This document shows positions 12,794-25,580 of a stretch of 64,000 bases of DNA, piece after piece (within the stretch, counting starts at the first letter, position 1; every line of letters begins with the position of its first letter). Below the pieces are notes generated by a model. The model saw nothing but the letters and a program-made list of their open reading frames with translations, made no database searches and was not told where the DNA came from. The DNA lies in assembly GCA_964019155.1 (NCBI GenBank), contig OZ025242.1, positions 27,890,118-27,954,117 on the forward strand, read 5' to 3'. The translations under genes were made by a program, and so were the position numbers. Origin of the DNA: Osedax fenrisi (taxonomy: Eukaryota > Annelida > Polychaeta > Sabellida > Siboglinidae).

Positions 12794-14670
12794 GAACATA
12801 ATTCTAACAATAGAAATTCTATAAATGTTATAATCTAGGGTTCATTTCTAAAGTAAAGGGTATTTCTATAACCAGTAAGTTCATTGGGTGTATACTGTTG
12901 TGATATGCCGGTTTACACTAATGCTATATATCTCAACGTAAATATTTCCTCTATGATTTAGAAAACGCTATTAATAAACTAACTGATATCATAAATAATA
13001 TTGTTATATATCTTATATTACAGTATCGATGAAAGCATTCTAGAGCGTTCTAAATCAACGTAATAATGAATTAGTATTCATAAATTATAACTTATTCTGA
13101 TACCGCGACGAATTTAGAATACAAATGTGGGTGTGAAATGTCTTTGTTATCAACGCGTGTACATTCCTGTAAAAGTAGCATTCGTGTGTGTGTTATGTAA
13201 TGCATTGTTTAGTGATGACAGCATTCCTTATTGTCTAAATAAACTATTATTGTATCGCCACTTTGTTATGTAATATTCCGACTAAACAATTTAAAGTAAA
13301 TACCTGTACGGTATGAACCCCATGCCGGTGATTAGAAATAGCGACTCACAACTATAGAAAATAGTTAAATAATACTATAATATATAGTATATACTATAGT
13401 AATACATGTTATATGCTATAATATACTTTCTTGGGGTATATATATATATTAGTTTATTAGTGTAGACTGTAGCCTTTGATGTCTTGATCGCGTACCACAA
13501 ATCTAAATCTCTTATACTGTGCATATTTATCTGCTTCATTTCTTCTGCACATATACGTACAATGCAGGACATACAATGCAGGACATACATTGTATGACGT
13601 ACATTGTATGACGTACATTGTATGACGTACAGTGCATGTATTACGTGTGTTTGTACTACTTTCAATGTGGATATCACTTTGTGTGATATATGACATATAT
13701 ATTTTTTTTATTTTGGATAGTATTATTATTACTATTACTATTACTATTGTCATTATCGAATGGTAACTAACTAATACACACATGTGTATTACGCATTTAT
13801 TTAAAACAAGCTAAATACTCTTCTGCTGGTACCCTCCGATTATTATCGCTAATATTTACTAAACAAATTAATTCATGTATTCATTGATTATATATATATA
13901 TATATATATTTGTGTATTTATATTCCTATATGTATAATTTTAATATATGTAAATAGTACTTATTCTACTAGATTATATTACACTATATTATGTTGATCTA
14001 CTAGCATATTTAGGATGACATTAAATACTTTTTTTACACTTGAACCAGGAAATATGCAATATATGATATTATAGTTAATAAATCATGAAGCAAATAAAGG
14101 TCTACTTTCAGATGTATTAACAACTCTTTAGCATACAATAAACTCTACAAGTGAACTATATTTACATACATGATTGATTTATATAATATACATATAACCT
14201 ATATTGAATTGAATTGAACATATTTATTGAGTTTTAAATTAGAATTAAATGTCATCTTTTTTATTTCATTTTATCATCATTAGTATTATTTTCTCGGCTG
14301 GGGAAATTCTCTTCAAACTAATAAGGTCTTATTGTTCTCGTTTTCACCGATATATAATCAATTAATACAATCTTTCTATATAATATATATATATATGTAT
14401 ATATGATTAATGAGTTTCTGTGTACCTTATTAAATCTACACGTTATATAGCTCCGGGTGTAGTATGTATATAGTAGTAGTATAGTAGTAGTATGTACTAT
14501 ATAATGTGCCGCTAGTTGATACCCAAGTATTGCGTAACTGGGCTTACGTAACTTTATCATAATACACGTATGTCGTAGCATCCGGGTTGCCAACGGTTCA
14601 GTAGGACAGGACATAACATGCATGGTTTGATGCACTGGCCTCGTTCGTTATTAGGAGGTATCCTTGACGT
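12411..14670. other. AT-rich spacer, no gene recognised
   Basis: Holds (TA)n at 12756-12788 and a short tandem repeat of 'gacgtacattgtat' at 13557-13640. The overlapping minus-strand frames at 13375-13783 read through that repeat and have no domain. Confidence 0.65.
13557..13640. repeat. 14 bp tandem repeat (gacgtacattgtat)
   Basis: Six copies, the first two diverged to 'acatacaatgcagg'. Period 14 bp. Confidence 0.85.
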
Positions 14671-14674
14671 ATTA

Positions 14675-15480
14675 GTTAACACGACATATTTAACATTGCA
14701 TATTTAACTTGACATATTTAACATAGCATATTTAACACGACATATTAAACACAACATATTTAACAATGCATATTTAACACAGCATATTTAACACGACATA
14801 TTTAGCACAGCATATTTAACATGATATATGTAACACAGCATATTTAACACGACATATTTAACACAGCATATTTAACATGATATATTTAACACAGCATATT
14901 TAACACGACATATTTAACATGATATATTTAACACAGCATATTTAACACGACATATTTAATACTATATATTTAACACGACATATTTAACACGACATATTCA
15001 ACACTACATATTTAACACAATATATTTAACAATGCATATAGTGAAAAAGGCATATTTAACATGCCATATTTAACAAAGTATATTTAACACGACATATTTA
15101 ACACGACATATTTAACACAGCATATTTAAAACGACATATTTAACACGACATATTTAACACGACATATTTAACACAGCATATTTAACATGACATATTTAAC
15201 ATAGCATATTTAACACAGCATATTTAACACGACATATTTAACATGACATATTTAACATGATATATTTAACACAGCATATTTAACACGACATATTTAATAT
15301 ATAATATTTAACACGACATATTTAACACAATATATTGAACACATCATACAGTGAATACAGCATATTTAACACGACATATTTAACACAGCATATTTAACAC
15401 GACATATTTTACATATAATATTTAACACAATATATTTAACACGACATATTTAACACGATATATATAACACGACATATTGA
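14675..15480. repeat. 14 bp satellite array (catatttaacacga)
   Basis: About 57 copies of a 14 bp unit built on catatttaaca, with the variable positions mainly cga, cag, tga and caa. Alternating cga/cag/tga units give partial 28 and 42 bp higher-order spacing. The array degenerates at its right end (cacatagtgaatac). Confidence 0.93.
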
Positions 15481-15529
15481 ACATATCATATGTAAAACAA
15501 CACATAGTGAATACGGCATAACATGAACA

Positions 15530-17045
15530 CTACACATAATCACACATTGAACACAGCACATAATGTTCAGCTGCAGGCTACGTACGATATCGAGTATGCG
15601 GTCCATATTAGCCGTGACTCAGCATTCATATGTGAATGTTATATATAAACCGTACGACAGGTCGCGAGTTATTATTAGTCGCTAACCTTTATCGGTTAAC
15701 CATTATTGATGTGTACATCCGTGATAAATAGACCCGATAACTAAATTGTAAACAATTGGAATGGGGGGTATTACGGGTAGGGTATTACCTATATTGGTGA
15801 GGCTTTTTTAGTGATTAAATTCTACGCGTGCATTAAAAAGTTGTTCTAATTGAACTTTTATATTTGTTATGTCACATATTTATAGATATAACTAATAAAT
15901 CGCCTACGTCACTAATCCTAAAATAGATGATATTTAGTATTTTTAGAATTTAATTTCTTCCTATTTAATAAATTATTTTTAAATAATATTTACATATAAT
16001 TAAAACGTCTATAGTCAGCCATTGAATAATATTTAAATTGTATCGAATATAAATGTATTTTTTGTGTTTACAAAATAGATATTACCGACAGGTTTTATCT
16101 AATAGATGCTATATATATATATATATATATAGAATATTTGCTTATTCATTATTTTAATAATTCTATTTGCAAGTATTCAAAAAATGAGACTAAAGTTTAA
16201 ATAATTAGACAACCATATAGGTTACGCTATATATACACTATTTAATCCTATGAATCATGTGAAATGATTCAATGACAACTGTGTGATCCTATAATAAATA
16301 TGCGTAAACTTAGAGTAACGAATTTACGTGTATACAATATCTCATCTACGATCGAATGTGCGAAACCAATCGTATACGATGTATGTGTGAATTTAGAGAA
16401 TTCACTAATGTTAACATTATCCGAATTTCACTTTATCTGATATTATTGTAAGGGCCAATGATACTTCACCCGTTTTACCTGTAAAAGACAGACAATATAT
16501 GTCTACTAAAAGTATAGTGACTGGGGTATTTGAGCAAGACATGACACTATTTTTATTATTATCTAGAAAACATTTATAATTAGAGAAAGTATTATATGGT
16601 ATACTCGGTATAAGACAATACAAATTAGATCTACTAATCGTGTACTGATAACATAACAAAATATACTTTTGTTTACCTATTTTGTAACAAATATGTATCT
16701 GAACATTTTATATAATAATATTATATTATAAATTATAATTATGTATGATTAAATTTGTATTATTATTTGTCAAATACTCTAAAAAAAATGATAAAGGTCA
16801 ATGAAGAAGTTAATGAAAAACAATATCAACATTCGATAAATAACTTGATCGAAACAAAATGTGTCAAAAAATATTGTTTATATTATTTGGAAATAAATGT
16901 ATATACAATATACAATATTAATTATGTATCAATAATAAATGTATGATAATTATTTAAATAAAATTATTTAATTCAATGTATATTTAATCAAATTAATATT
17001 ATAATTAATATATAATAGTATCGTAAGCTAATTATATATTTTTAT
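15530..17045. other. AT-rich spacer, no gene recognised
   Basis: Mixed-composition sequence without recognisable exons. The minus-strand frame at 16417-16659 has no known motif and no flanking splice signals that convinced me. Confidence 0.6.
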
Positions 17046-17690
17046 TTAAGGGGATCCCGCACATTTAAAGTGATGCTAATTTATTTATTTTCATATTTTG
17101 TTGTATTCCATAATAATACTTATTGTAGTGTTTTTATTATCTGTAAAAAAATTAGACATGAATTCAGTCTAGAAATTGCATAAAAATTTGTTTTTTGACG
17201 ATAAGATAATGCTATTATATACTATTCAATATTACATTTGTTATGCTGTCAAACTTCAAACGCTGTTTTCTCAGAATAATTATTTCGAGCTAGGTATGTG
17301 AATTCAAACATATATAACATAAAAACTATAATAATTATAATATTATTTTGTTATGCTTTATATAGAATGTAATTATATGAATAGTAAAATAGAGAGATAA
17401 TTAATAAAAGGTAAAGTAGTCATTGTATAAAATGATAATTTATATAGAAATACCATAATTTTATTATTGCTACTTTTTAACTTAGATATATATATATACT
17501 ATAATAAATAATAATATTAAAAATAAATTTGTATTTTGCTATGCATGTATATGTTATGAATACAATACAAAAAAAATTAGGTCAATTGAATGAATAAAAT
17601 ATCAGTTTTATTTTTTTTAGTGGACCTGTTTTTCCTATCTATTTATACACGAAATTGGCAAATTGCGTGTTATGTGCGGGATCCCCTTAA
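17046..17690. mobile_element. TTAA-flanked TIR element (piggyBac-type target site)
   Basis: A 637 bp AT-rich body (17050-17686) is bounded by perfect 15 bp inverted repeats GGGGATCCCGCACAT and by TTAA on each side (17046-17049 and 17687-17690). TTAA duplication is the hallmark of piggyBac-type insertion. There is no transposase frame, so it is a MITE. The TIR starts with G rather than the usual C-rich piggyBac end, so the superfamily call is tentative. Confidence 0.75.
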
Positions 17691-17762
17691 GATTATTAAA
17701 TTTTGTTAATATAAATTAAATATGCATTATTATCTTCTAAATAATTATATTAATATATTACT

Positions 17763-17806
<44 letters not shown>

Positions 17807-18416
17807 TTAAATATTTTTTTAAATATTTATTACAACATAATGTATATAATTAATAAATATAATAAATAATTATTATATTAATATATGATTATTAGTATAT
17901 ATATATATATACTTGATAAATATATAGTCTAGTTTATATAATACGTGTATACGTGTGAATGCGTTCGAATTATTTATAAAACATCACAAGCCGTAAACAT
18001 GGTAGGATAAATATATTCCGTTACGCGTTAAAGGTGATATCAGCATCAGTGAATCTGTAGGGTAAGTACCCCGTAGGGTAAATACCCTTTACTTATAAGT
18101 ACAGTGGCCATTCGTTCACCGTAACTTAAGTCCGTCGGGTATTATATAACGATTATAATAAACAATCGCTCCGCTATAGATCACTACAAGGTTAATTAAC
18201 GGACTTTTTGTATCGAATATGGCAATGCTAGTTCCTATATATACGCGCTTTTTATCAATTTCATACACTTGTGTACATAATTCAGTGTTATTTAGATACA
18301 AAAAATATAAATGTGTTCAATAGGAAACCACTAAATCATGTCATATGTTTGTACTTATCTTTAGATTATACAAATTGAATGAAAAAAATCATTAAATATA
18401 TTTAAAGAGTTATATA

Positions 18417-18460
<44 letters not shown>

Positions 18461-18685
18461 AGTATACTATGTATATATGTAATATATAATATTAAATAAT
18501 GATATGTTCCGCTATTCTATAATTATATCACGTGCATATTGAAATTGTGTCATTCATTCACAACTACTTTCATGGTCATTTACTTCCGCATGCAGTTTCA
18601 TAAATATAATATTAGCCACGTGTTTTAATAAAAAAACACGTTCATAATACACGTTTTAAGATACGAAAACATGCGTTGCATATGA

Positions 18686-18726
<41 letters not shown>

Positions 18727-18920
18727 TATATAATTACATAAAATAGTGCACATAATGTATTGATAATACACACGATTCTGCCTAGAATTATTTATGTATA
18801 AGTGCGTTGTTTATGAAAACAGGTAAGAAACTTTAGTACGGCGTGCATCTATACTCGCGTACTGTCTATTGCTTATAGTTGTATGTGTATATATACGTAT
18901 GTTTGTATAAATATATACAT

Positions 18921-18973
<53 letters not shown>

Positions 18974-19100
18974 TTTATAAATACACGTATGAACGTATAC
19001 TACGACCACTACCCTGTAGCCCGATAGATAAACCAGAATCGGGAAAACGTCTAAAAATTTGTTCTACGATAATCGCTAATACGAACGAGTATACGAATAA
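17691..19100. other. AT-rich spacer upstream of the PDZ gene
   Basis: Contains (TA)n runs at about 18410-18456, 18697-18722 and 18928-18966. No coding exon recognised. Sequence becomes CpG-rich from about 19.1 kb toward exon 1. Confidence 0.6.
17769..17806. repeat. (AAT)n microsatellite
   Basis: About 13 uninterrupted trinucleotide units. Confidence 0.9.
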
Positions 19101-19109
19101 TAAGTAGGT

Positions 19110-19365
19110 CAACGTACGCGATGCGTGGATAGATCGGTCGGTGGGCGTGTCCGTGCTTATATTAGGGATAAGGGGGCGCGGCTACCTCCGGGAAATGTTA
19201 ATAGTCTGCTAGTACTACCACCGGCGTACATTAGACGTCACCCGGCACCCGTACTCTTCGTCGCTTTATTACATAATAGTTGGCGCTATAGTATTACGTA
19301 ACAATATATAGTAACGCTAAACGATTACGTAACAATACGCTGACGTAACTGTTGTTCGTGACGAG
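19110..19365 (+). promoter_or_regulatory. CpG-rich 5' flank of the PDZ gene
   Basis: GC and CpG content rise sharply over this stretch (ggggcgcggctacctccggg, caccggcg, acccggcacccg) and end at the ATG of exon 1. CRE-like 'gacgtcac' and repeated 'acgtaac' sites are present. An in-frame TAA at about 19335 separates it from the CDS. A promoter or 5' UTR is inferred from position only. Confidence 0.4.
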
Positions 19366-19473
19366 ATGCCGACCAGGACGGGAATACAGCTGCAGAGGAC
19401 ATCGCAGACGGTACCCTGGGGTTTCAGACTTCAGGGAGGCCTGGATTATCGACTAGCTCTTTCGGTTAAAAAG
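19366..19473 (+). CDS. PDZ protein (ALP/Enigma/Zasp type), exon 1
   Basis: Encodes 36 residues from the first ATG after an in-frame stop. Residues 17-25 read P-W-G-F-R-L-Q-G-G, the carboxylate-binding loop signature found at the extreme N-terminus of PDZ-LIM proteins (ALP, Enigma, Zasp), which scaffold alpha-actinin at actin or Z-disc structures. The exon ends K-K at donor AAG|GTTCGC in phase 0, exactly where the next PDZ exon at 34756 begins in phase 0. The donor is not a strong consensus. No LIM exon was found in the window, so family membership rests on the PDZ domain. Confidence 0.8.
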
Positions 19474-20340
19474 GTTCGCGATAATGATCACTCGATAGTA
19501 ATGTCTGATTAGTAACGAATGTAAGTTATAATGATATATACATGGTATGTACATGTAATGCAATGGTAGTTGTCATTACAGCATGCTGTATATGTAATTA
19601 TTATAAGATGACCAATGCTTTGTTGATAATTATATATAACTATTTATATATATATATATATATATTGATATTAATAGTAGTCGTGTTGGTGCATGGACTG
19701 GGTATGTAGTGATGAGGCATTCAAATAGTAAAAACTTCTTAAAATAGCTACTGAACTTGTAATGTTCGAGAAACTCCTGTTCGAAATTATAAATTCTAAA
19801 TAAAAACAAATCGAACGAGGGGCCACCGTTGATTGGCTGAAATGTCACGGGGGCGTGGCGACAACCGGCCACCGTACATGGAACTAAAACACCGTTCACC
19901 TATCGAGCCGGAATGTCAACCGGTGTAGTCGGGCTAGTCTGGCTAAACGTGACGCTTGATAATTATGATTATTAATTATAATTCATCTGACCGGCCGGCG
20001 GTCGTACATCACCAGAGTCGTAGAGTAATGATATATCATAAACACCAGAGTCGGCGCGCCCCCTTTTGTACGCGGATACTGAGAAATGCGGAAATTGCCG
20101 CACTCTTGATAATGCCGCCTATTGTAAATCTTTATCGTGAATTACGTAGAGGTTTAAGTCGAGTTATTAGTGGTATACCAATAGTAGTACAATCGTTCGT
20201 GTAAAGGTTATTGTAACCGTATCGAAAGCTTTATTAGAGGTGTAGAAGGTGCTAAAGGTTGATATTGATGTATTGTTATATACTATAAAGAAGGGGGCGT
20301 ATGCGCGTCGTTATACGCCTTCGTACAGGTGAGACGGAGC

Positions 20341-20427
20341 TTGCGATTATTCGCGCCAGAAATAATCGCAGCGATATATTTTGTATCTATAAAAACCGCG
20401 AGAATCCGCGAGAATCCGCGAGAATTC
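20341..20427. other. CpG-rich hairpin and 10 bp repeat in intron 1
   Basis: A short hairpin (tgcgattatt ... aataatcgca, 20342-20370) is followed by three direct copies of cgcgagaatc (20397-20426). CpG density is far above the window average. A regulatory element is possible but untested. Confidence 0.35.
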
Positions 20428-20581
20428 GCTGCGTGGCTGCCGCAGCCTAATCTAAGCGCCGACGCGATACTCCGGTGACGTCATCGTGAGATACTTGCAT
20501 CGGGGTCACGTGATTACCAACTTTAGTTGCAACTATATACGTATATATACGTATATATATACGTATATATACGTGTGTATA

Positions 20582-20789
20582 ATATCGATATAAAGACAGC
20601 TTTCGGATCATGTGAACAAACGTCCGATCGCATATTTGCTTTGGTTTGTTGGGTTCAGTTTTGATTTTTGAAAGTTTTTTTAGCTGCATTACATCCCATG
20701 TCTCACTTGGAATTAAACCCAACAAACCAAAACAAACTATGCGATCGGACACTTGTTCACATGATCCGAAAGTTGTCTTTATATCGATG
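20582..20789. mobile_element. Foldback element with 73 bp inverted arms
   Basis: The left arm (20582-20655) and right arm (20716-20789) are near-perfect reverse complements; for example 'ggatcatgtgaacaa' pairs with 'ttgttcacatgatcc' and 'tggtttgttgggtt' with 'aacccaacaaacca'. The 60 bp loop is unrelated. It resembles a foldback MITE. Overlapping shadow frames occur on both strands. Confidence 0.8.
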
Positions 20790-20904
20790 ATACAGGCGCG
20801 CCTAAACGGAACCCTTTCACCGTGTTATATCGTACAGATCGGCGTCGCTCTTAATTCGTAATAGATGCATTCATACGTGTGTGTGTATCATGTATAAATG
20901 TATA

Positions 20905-21064
20905 CAGTCAACTCCCGATTAGCTAGAAACCCCGATAACTCTCGGTGCTAGGCTGCGGTTTTGTACCGATGTTAACGCATGTTGGAATGGGTCTTGGATA
21001 ACTCGTAAACTCGATATCTTAGATTTGTTGGTGATTTCGATTCAGAATAAGCGGGAGTTAACTG
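20905..21064. mobile_element. Short pogo/Tigger-like MITE
   Basis: Begins CAGTCAACTCCCGATTAG and ends with the inverse of CAGTTAACTCCCGCTTAT, preceded by TA on the left. Similar ends occur at 30083 and 32367. About 160 bp without coding capacity. Confidence 0.55.
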
Positions 21065-21065
21065 T

Positions 21066-22555
21066 GTGTGTGTGTGTGTGCGGTGTGTGCGTGTGCGTGT
21101 TAATTATAGTAAGCACAGATATCATAATAGTTATTGGAGGTGTTGCGCATTGTTTGATCAGTAAGTATTCAAACCTGAATAAGTATATGTTAAGGTAATT
21201 AATTATAATTTAAAAATAATTTAAAATATAGTTCAGATTGTATGTTATATATATAAAGATTAACAATAAATATTCGTATTTTTATAATTCAAAAGTGAGT
21301 TAATTGTAAGATTCACTTTACTCGTGATTTGGTTCTAAATGTAACACACATATATGTTATATAACATAATCTATACATAACTAATAAAGATAGATATCGT
21401 TAATATTTGATATTGTTATTACGAAAAGTAATCTATTAATAGATATATCGATTATAAATAATTATGTAATTAGCATATGTCATATGAATAATGGTAGGCT
21501 ACATAGGCAATATTAACGATAGTTTTCGATATTAAATGTTAAAAAGTCATGAGAAGTTATAAAATGGTATGACAAGCAAATATTGACTCCAATCTAATAA
21601 TAATCACGTAACAGTCAGTGAAGAATAAAAAGTGTTATGTCATCTGAATAACAAATATTATTTATTGCATTTCCGTATAAACAACAACCTATTTTGTTTT
21701 TATTTAATTTACCAATCATAGGATTAGTAAATATATAAATAGCATTAGCAAGACCTCTTATAACCTCGAGGTTATAGGAGGTCTTGGCATTAGTGATTTA
21801 TAATTACTTATAAATATACTTATAAGTACATTTACCTTTTAGGGTGGGTTACGCCACTTTTTAATATAAACTACTGTAATATACTAACACATCATTGTAT
21901 ACATTGCCTATAGGAATTATACATATTTATGATATCATAATTAAGAATAGGACAACAAATTTCTAAATGTTGGCAACTAAATTGCTGTTGAAAAATTAAC
22001 AAATTTCAAGATGAGAAGACACGACCGACGGTCGTCGACCGTGTCGAAAAAAATTGCTCGTGCAAATTTTTTTAAATATTATAATATAATCCAATTAAAA
22101 ATCAAACAATACGTAAGTGAATTTATTTGTTGACATAAAGAGTTTCGTTAACAGATAAGTTAATATGAAAATGTAAACTATATTGTATATATAGTATATA
22201 TATATAGTAACATTTAACATTCTCTACATACTTATAATCAAACGAAGAGGGGAGAAAGTATATTGTTTACCTATTCTTTTGATTACGATTATTATAGATC
22301 ACGTTAAAATTTAGCCTACTATTTGTAGGTTATGTGTGATTCACATATTTCTCACTTAATGTAATGTATTAGTATATTAGTATATACACAATTAAATATT
22401 TCAATAACAAAATGTAATAAATATTAATTCAGAGAATGTTACAGTATTGCATTATAAAATAAATTATGTTATAATAAATATACATTATGATTCATAATGT
22501 ATAATTTATGAATCGTAATTTAGGATTGATAAAATAAACATTAATAATAAATGGG
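21066..22555. other. AT-rich intron sequence, nothing recognised
   Basis: No repeat family, exon or structural RNA recognised, apart from short palindromes such as 'gacctcctataacctcgagg' near 21750. Confidence 0.6.
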
Positions 22556-22556
22556 A

Positions 22557-22559
<3 letters not shown>

Positions 22560-22603
<44 letters not shown>
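22560..22603. repeat. (TA)n microsatellite
   Basis: About 21 TA units. Confidence 0.93.
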
Positions 22604-22608
<5 letters not shown>

Positions 22609-22679
22609 CACCTTACAAAAATGTTGGGAAGGGTATATCTCTCAGTTCCTCCTGTATATCCTCATGCAACAAATTATTA

Positions 22680-22844
22680 AACAATAGTAACGTATAGATA
22701 CTTATAATTACTTAAGGTTTAAGTTACGTGTATGTACTTATATTTACTTATAATGATACTTATATATACCTATAGGTATATATATATATAGTATTTATAG
22801 TTATGTAGTATTACTTTTAGTTACTTATAGTTAATTTTAATTGT

Positions 22845-22884
<40 letters not shown>

Positions 22885-23076
22885 AGTTACTTATAGTATG
22901 TATAGCTACTTATATATACTTTTAGTTACTTATCGTTACTTGCAGTTAAGTATGGATACTCATAGTTAAGTAAAGTTACTTATTGATACTTATAAGTATA
23001 ATAAGTATAAACTATCTATATAGTTAATTGTAGTTACTTTTAGTTGCGTATCGTTACGTGTAGTTAAGTATGGTTT

Positions 23077-23085
<9 letters not shown>
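22680..23085. repeat. Degenerate 'agttacttat' tandem repeat
   Basis: Many imperfect 11-13 bp copies of tagttacttatag, interrupted by a (TA)n run at 22848-22880. Confidence 0.75.
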
Positions 23086-23112
<27 letters not shown>

Positions 23113-23410
23113 CTGCCTGTGTGGCTCAGTGGCTAAGGCGTCAGATACACAATCAGTATGACACTGGTTCGAGCCTCGTCCGGACCATTAATTAATTTTA
23201 TAAAATGGGTCTTAAAATATTATTTAGAAGTGATCTTATATAATTGTGTATAAATAAATGATCGGCTCTCGTTAAAACCATGGATGACTTAACATGAGAT
23301 CGGCTTCGAAGGGACATTAGCCATATATGGTTATAAGTGAAAACTTCATCTAAGTTCCTGGATGGGATGAAAGGACTCCACCAAATAAAAATATAACAAA
23401 AAATAACAAA
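23113..23410 (+). mobile_element. Full-length tRNA-derived SINE (copy 3)
   Basis: The tRNA-like head carries an A box (tggctcagtggctaagg) and a B box (ggttcgagcct). It is followed by a unique body with 'ccatggatgacttaacatga' and 'cggcttcgaagggacatta', then 'cctggatgggatgaaaggac', 'tccacca' and an A-rich (aaataac)n tail. It is the best-preserved copy in the window; transcription by RNA polymerase III is expected from the internal boxes. Confidence 0.9.
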
Positions 23411-24051
23411 ATATATATATATATGTGTGTGTATAATATTATATGGTATATAATGTTATAAATACTATATATCTACACTACTTTGGTAAATATCTGGCAC
23501 ACTTTTTATTAGATATATAAATTTATTATTATAATGAAATTATCCACAGGGGCATACCTAGAACGTACATTGACGTCTTACATGTAAGACGTACTCTACT
23601 GGCAGGGCATACACCCCCAGTGGGGCGCCTCCCTCTTCAAAGATTATATATATATATATATCCATTATCTAGTATTGCATATTAAATTTGTTAATATAAT
23701 ATAATTAATAATTTGGTTAAGATAATATAAATACATGTATTTTATAAATTGAATTTCCACTGACAAATTCCTGGATCCACCTTTACCTATGATATCGACT
23801 CCTATCAATTTATTAATTAGAAATAAGATTTAAAATTAACACACCACATTGTTACAGTTACTTATTACCTTAGTTAAGTTGTACTTATTACATAACGTGT
23901 ATTAATAAGTATAGCGTTAATATTGTATTTCTTTATCAAGTGAAATATATCAATCGCGATTCAATACGCCTTCATTACATAATAACATTATCAGCTATTA
24001 TTATGTAACATCGACCTCACTATAAAGTATACTTAGCATACTAACTTATAT

Positions 24052-24054
<3 letters not shown>

Positions 24055-24092
<38 letters not shown>
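24055..24092. repeat. (TA)n microsatellite
   Basis: About 19 TA units. Other TA runs lie at 24638-24673 and 24845-24873. Confidence 0.9.
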
Positions 24093-24095
<3 letters not shown>

Positions 24096-24629
24096 CATAT
24101 CACTTATATTGTTATATATATACCTATAGGCATTCTGTTTATCATTGATTATTTGATATCTATTACGCATACTTATATAAGAATGTCGAGGACTAAGCGT
24201 ATATTCGTAAATACTTGATAACTGTGAGGTCATACATACGTTATATTGCGTAACGTATCGCTGCACGTAACGCTTACGTAAGAGCTATTGCGTAAGAGCT
24301 ATTGCGTAACGTGAGATAATACAGATAATGGAAGATACGTGTACACACACACACTATACCGAGAACAATGTATGCGGGTTCCCTATTGTTGCGGGTAAGT
24401 CGGATATATCAGGATGAGTAAACACTGGCGGTAAAAAATGAAATCAGTATCCCGGGGTATATGAGGGTATATGAGTGTATATGAGGGTCTATATATATAT
24501 ATATGCAGTTTGTATGAATAACTCACCTGTTTATGAAAAACAAAAACAAAGATAATATGCATCTATTATATTTCATCCACGCCTAAATCTGCAGATATAT
24601 ATATATACATATATACATACACACACATG

Positions 24630-24677
<48 letters not shown>

Positions 24678-24699
24678 ATTTATAATTAATCCTCGCATA

Positions 24700-24733
<34 letters not shown>

Positions 24734-24901
24734 ATCAACATTATCACGCGTCTACGGAAAACAATAATATTTACACATAAGGTGCCATAAATACATAGGA
24801 AGCTATTCACATACTTCATATACGATACGGAATTATAATTCCGATTCGGCAAATATATATATATATATATATATTCATACACTATATGTATTACCTAATT
24901 A

Positions 24902-24904
<3 letters not shown>

Positions 24905-24963
<59 letters not shown>
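24905..24963. repeat. (TA)n microsatellite
   Basis: About 29 uninterrupted TA units, bounded on both sides by 'acctata'/'tataggt', forming a perfect palindrome with its flanks. Confidence 0.93.
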
Positions 24964-24965
<2 letters not shown>

Positions 24966-25580
24966 TAAATATATAAATAATAACAAACATACGTATATAT
25001 GTACGTATATATTCAATAGATAATACACGAATGTTTACCGATGATATAACGGTTAATAGTTAAAGGGGTGTTAGCGGTTGTAGAGTTGTTGGTGCAGGTC
25101 CTACATTGTAGGGGGTACGGATGTGTGGGGTTACTTACTGTTGTAGAACCTATAGGTATATATGCTGTAGGGGGTGTTGAAGTTTGTGTAGGGTGTTAAT
25201 ATATGTGTATTTAAACAACTCCATTGTGTAACCCCCCCCCCACTTCTGTTACATCCGAATTCTTTGTTTACCTCATATTTTCGTTTTCTAGTTTTTCGTT
25301 GTTTCGTTTTTACACTCTCAAGAATATTATACAATTATTTGAGTGTCTAAATAAATACCTATCATCATCATCATCATCATTGTAGGGTGTTGATGTTTGT
25401 GGGGTTATTTACGGTTGTAGGACCTACGATGTAGGGTTTATTGATCGTTCAGGGTATCCATTGTTTTCTAGGCTATTAACGGTTATTTCCCCCAATATAT
25501 ATATTGTATATATACTTGAATATATTGTATATATACCTGTATACAGGATTATTGAAATGTTGCAGAGATACCGACAGTTG

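Noticed and set aside
19956..20204. 82-residue plus-strand frame in the CpG-rich part of PDZ intron 1
   Set aside because: No recognisable domain and no clear splice or start context; GC-rich sequence gives open frames by chance.
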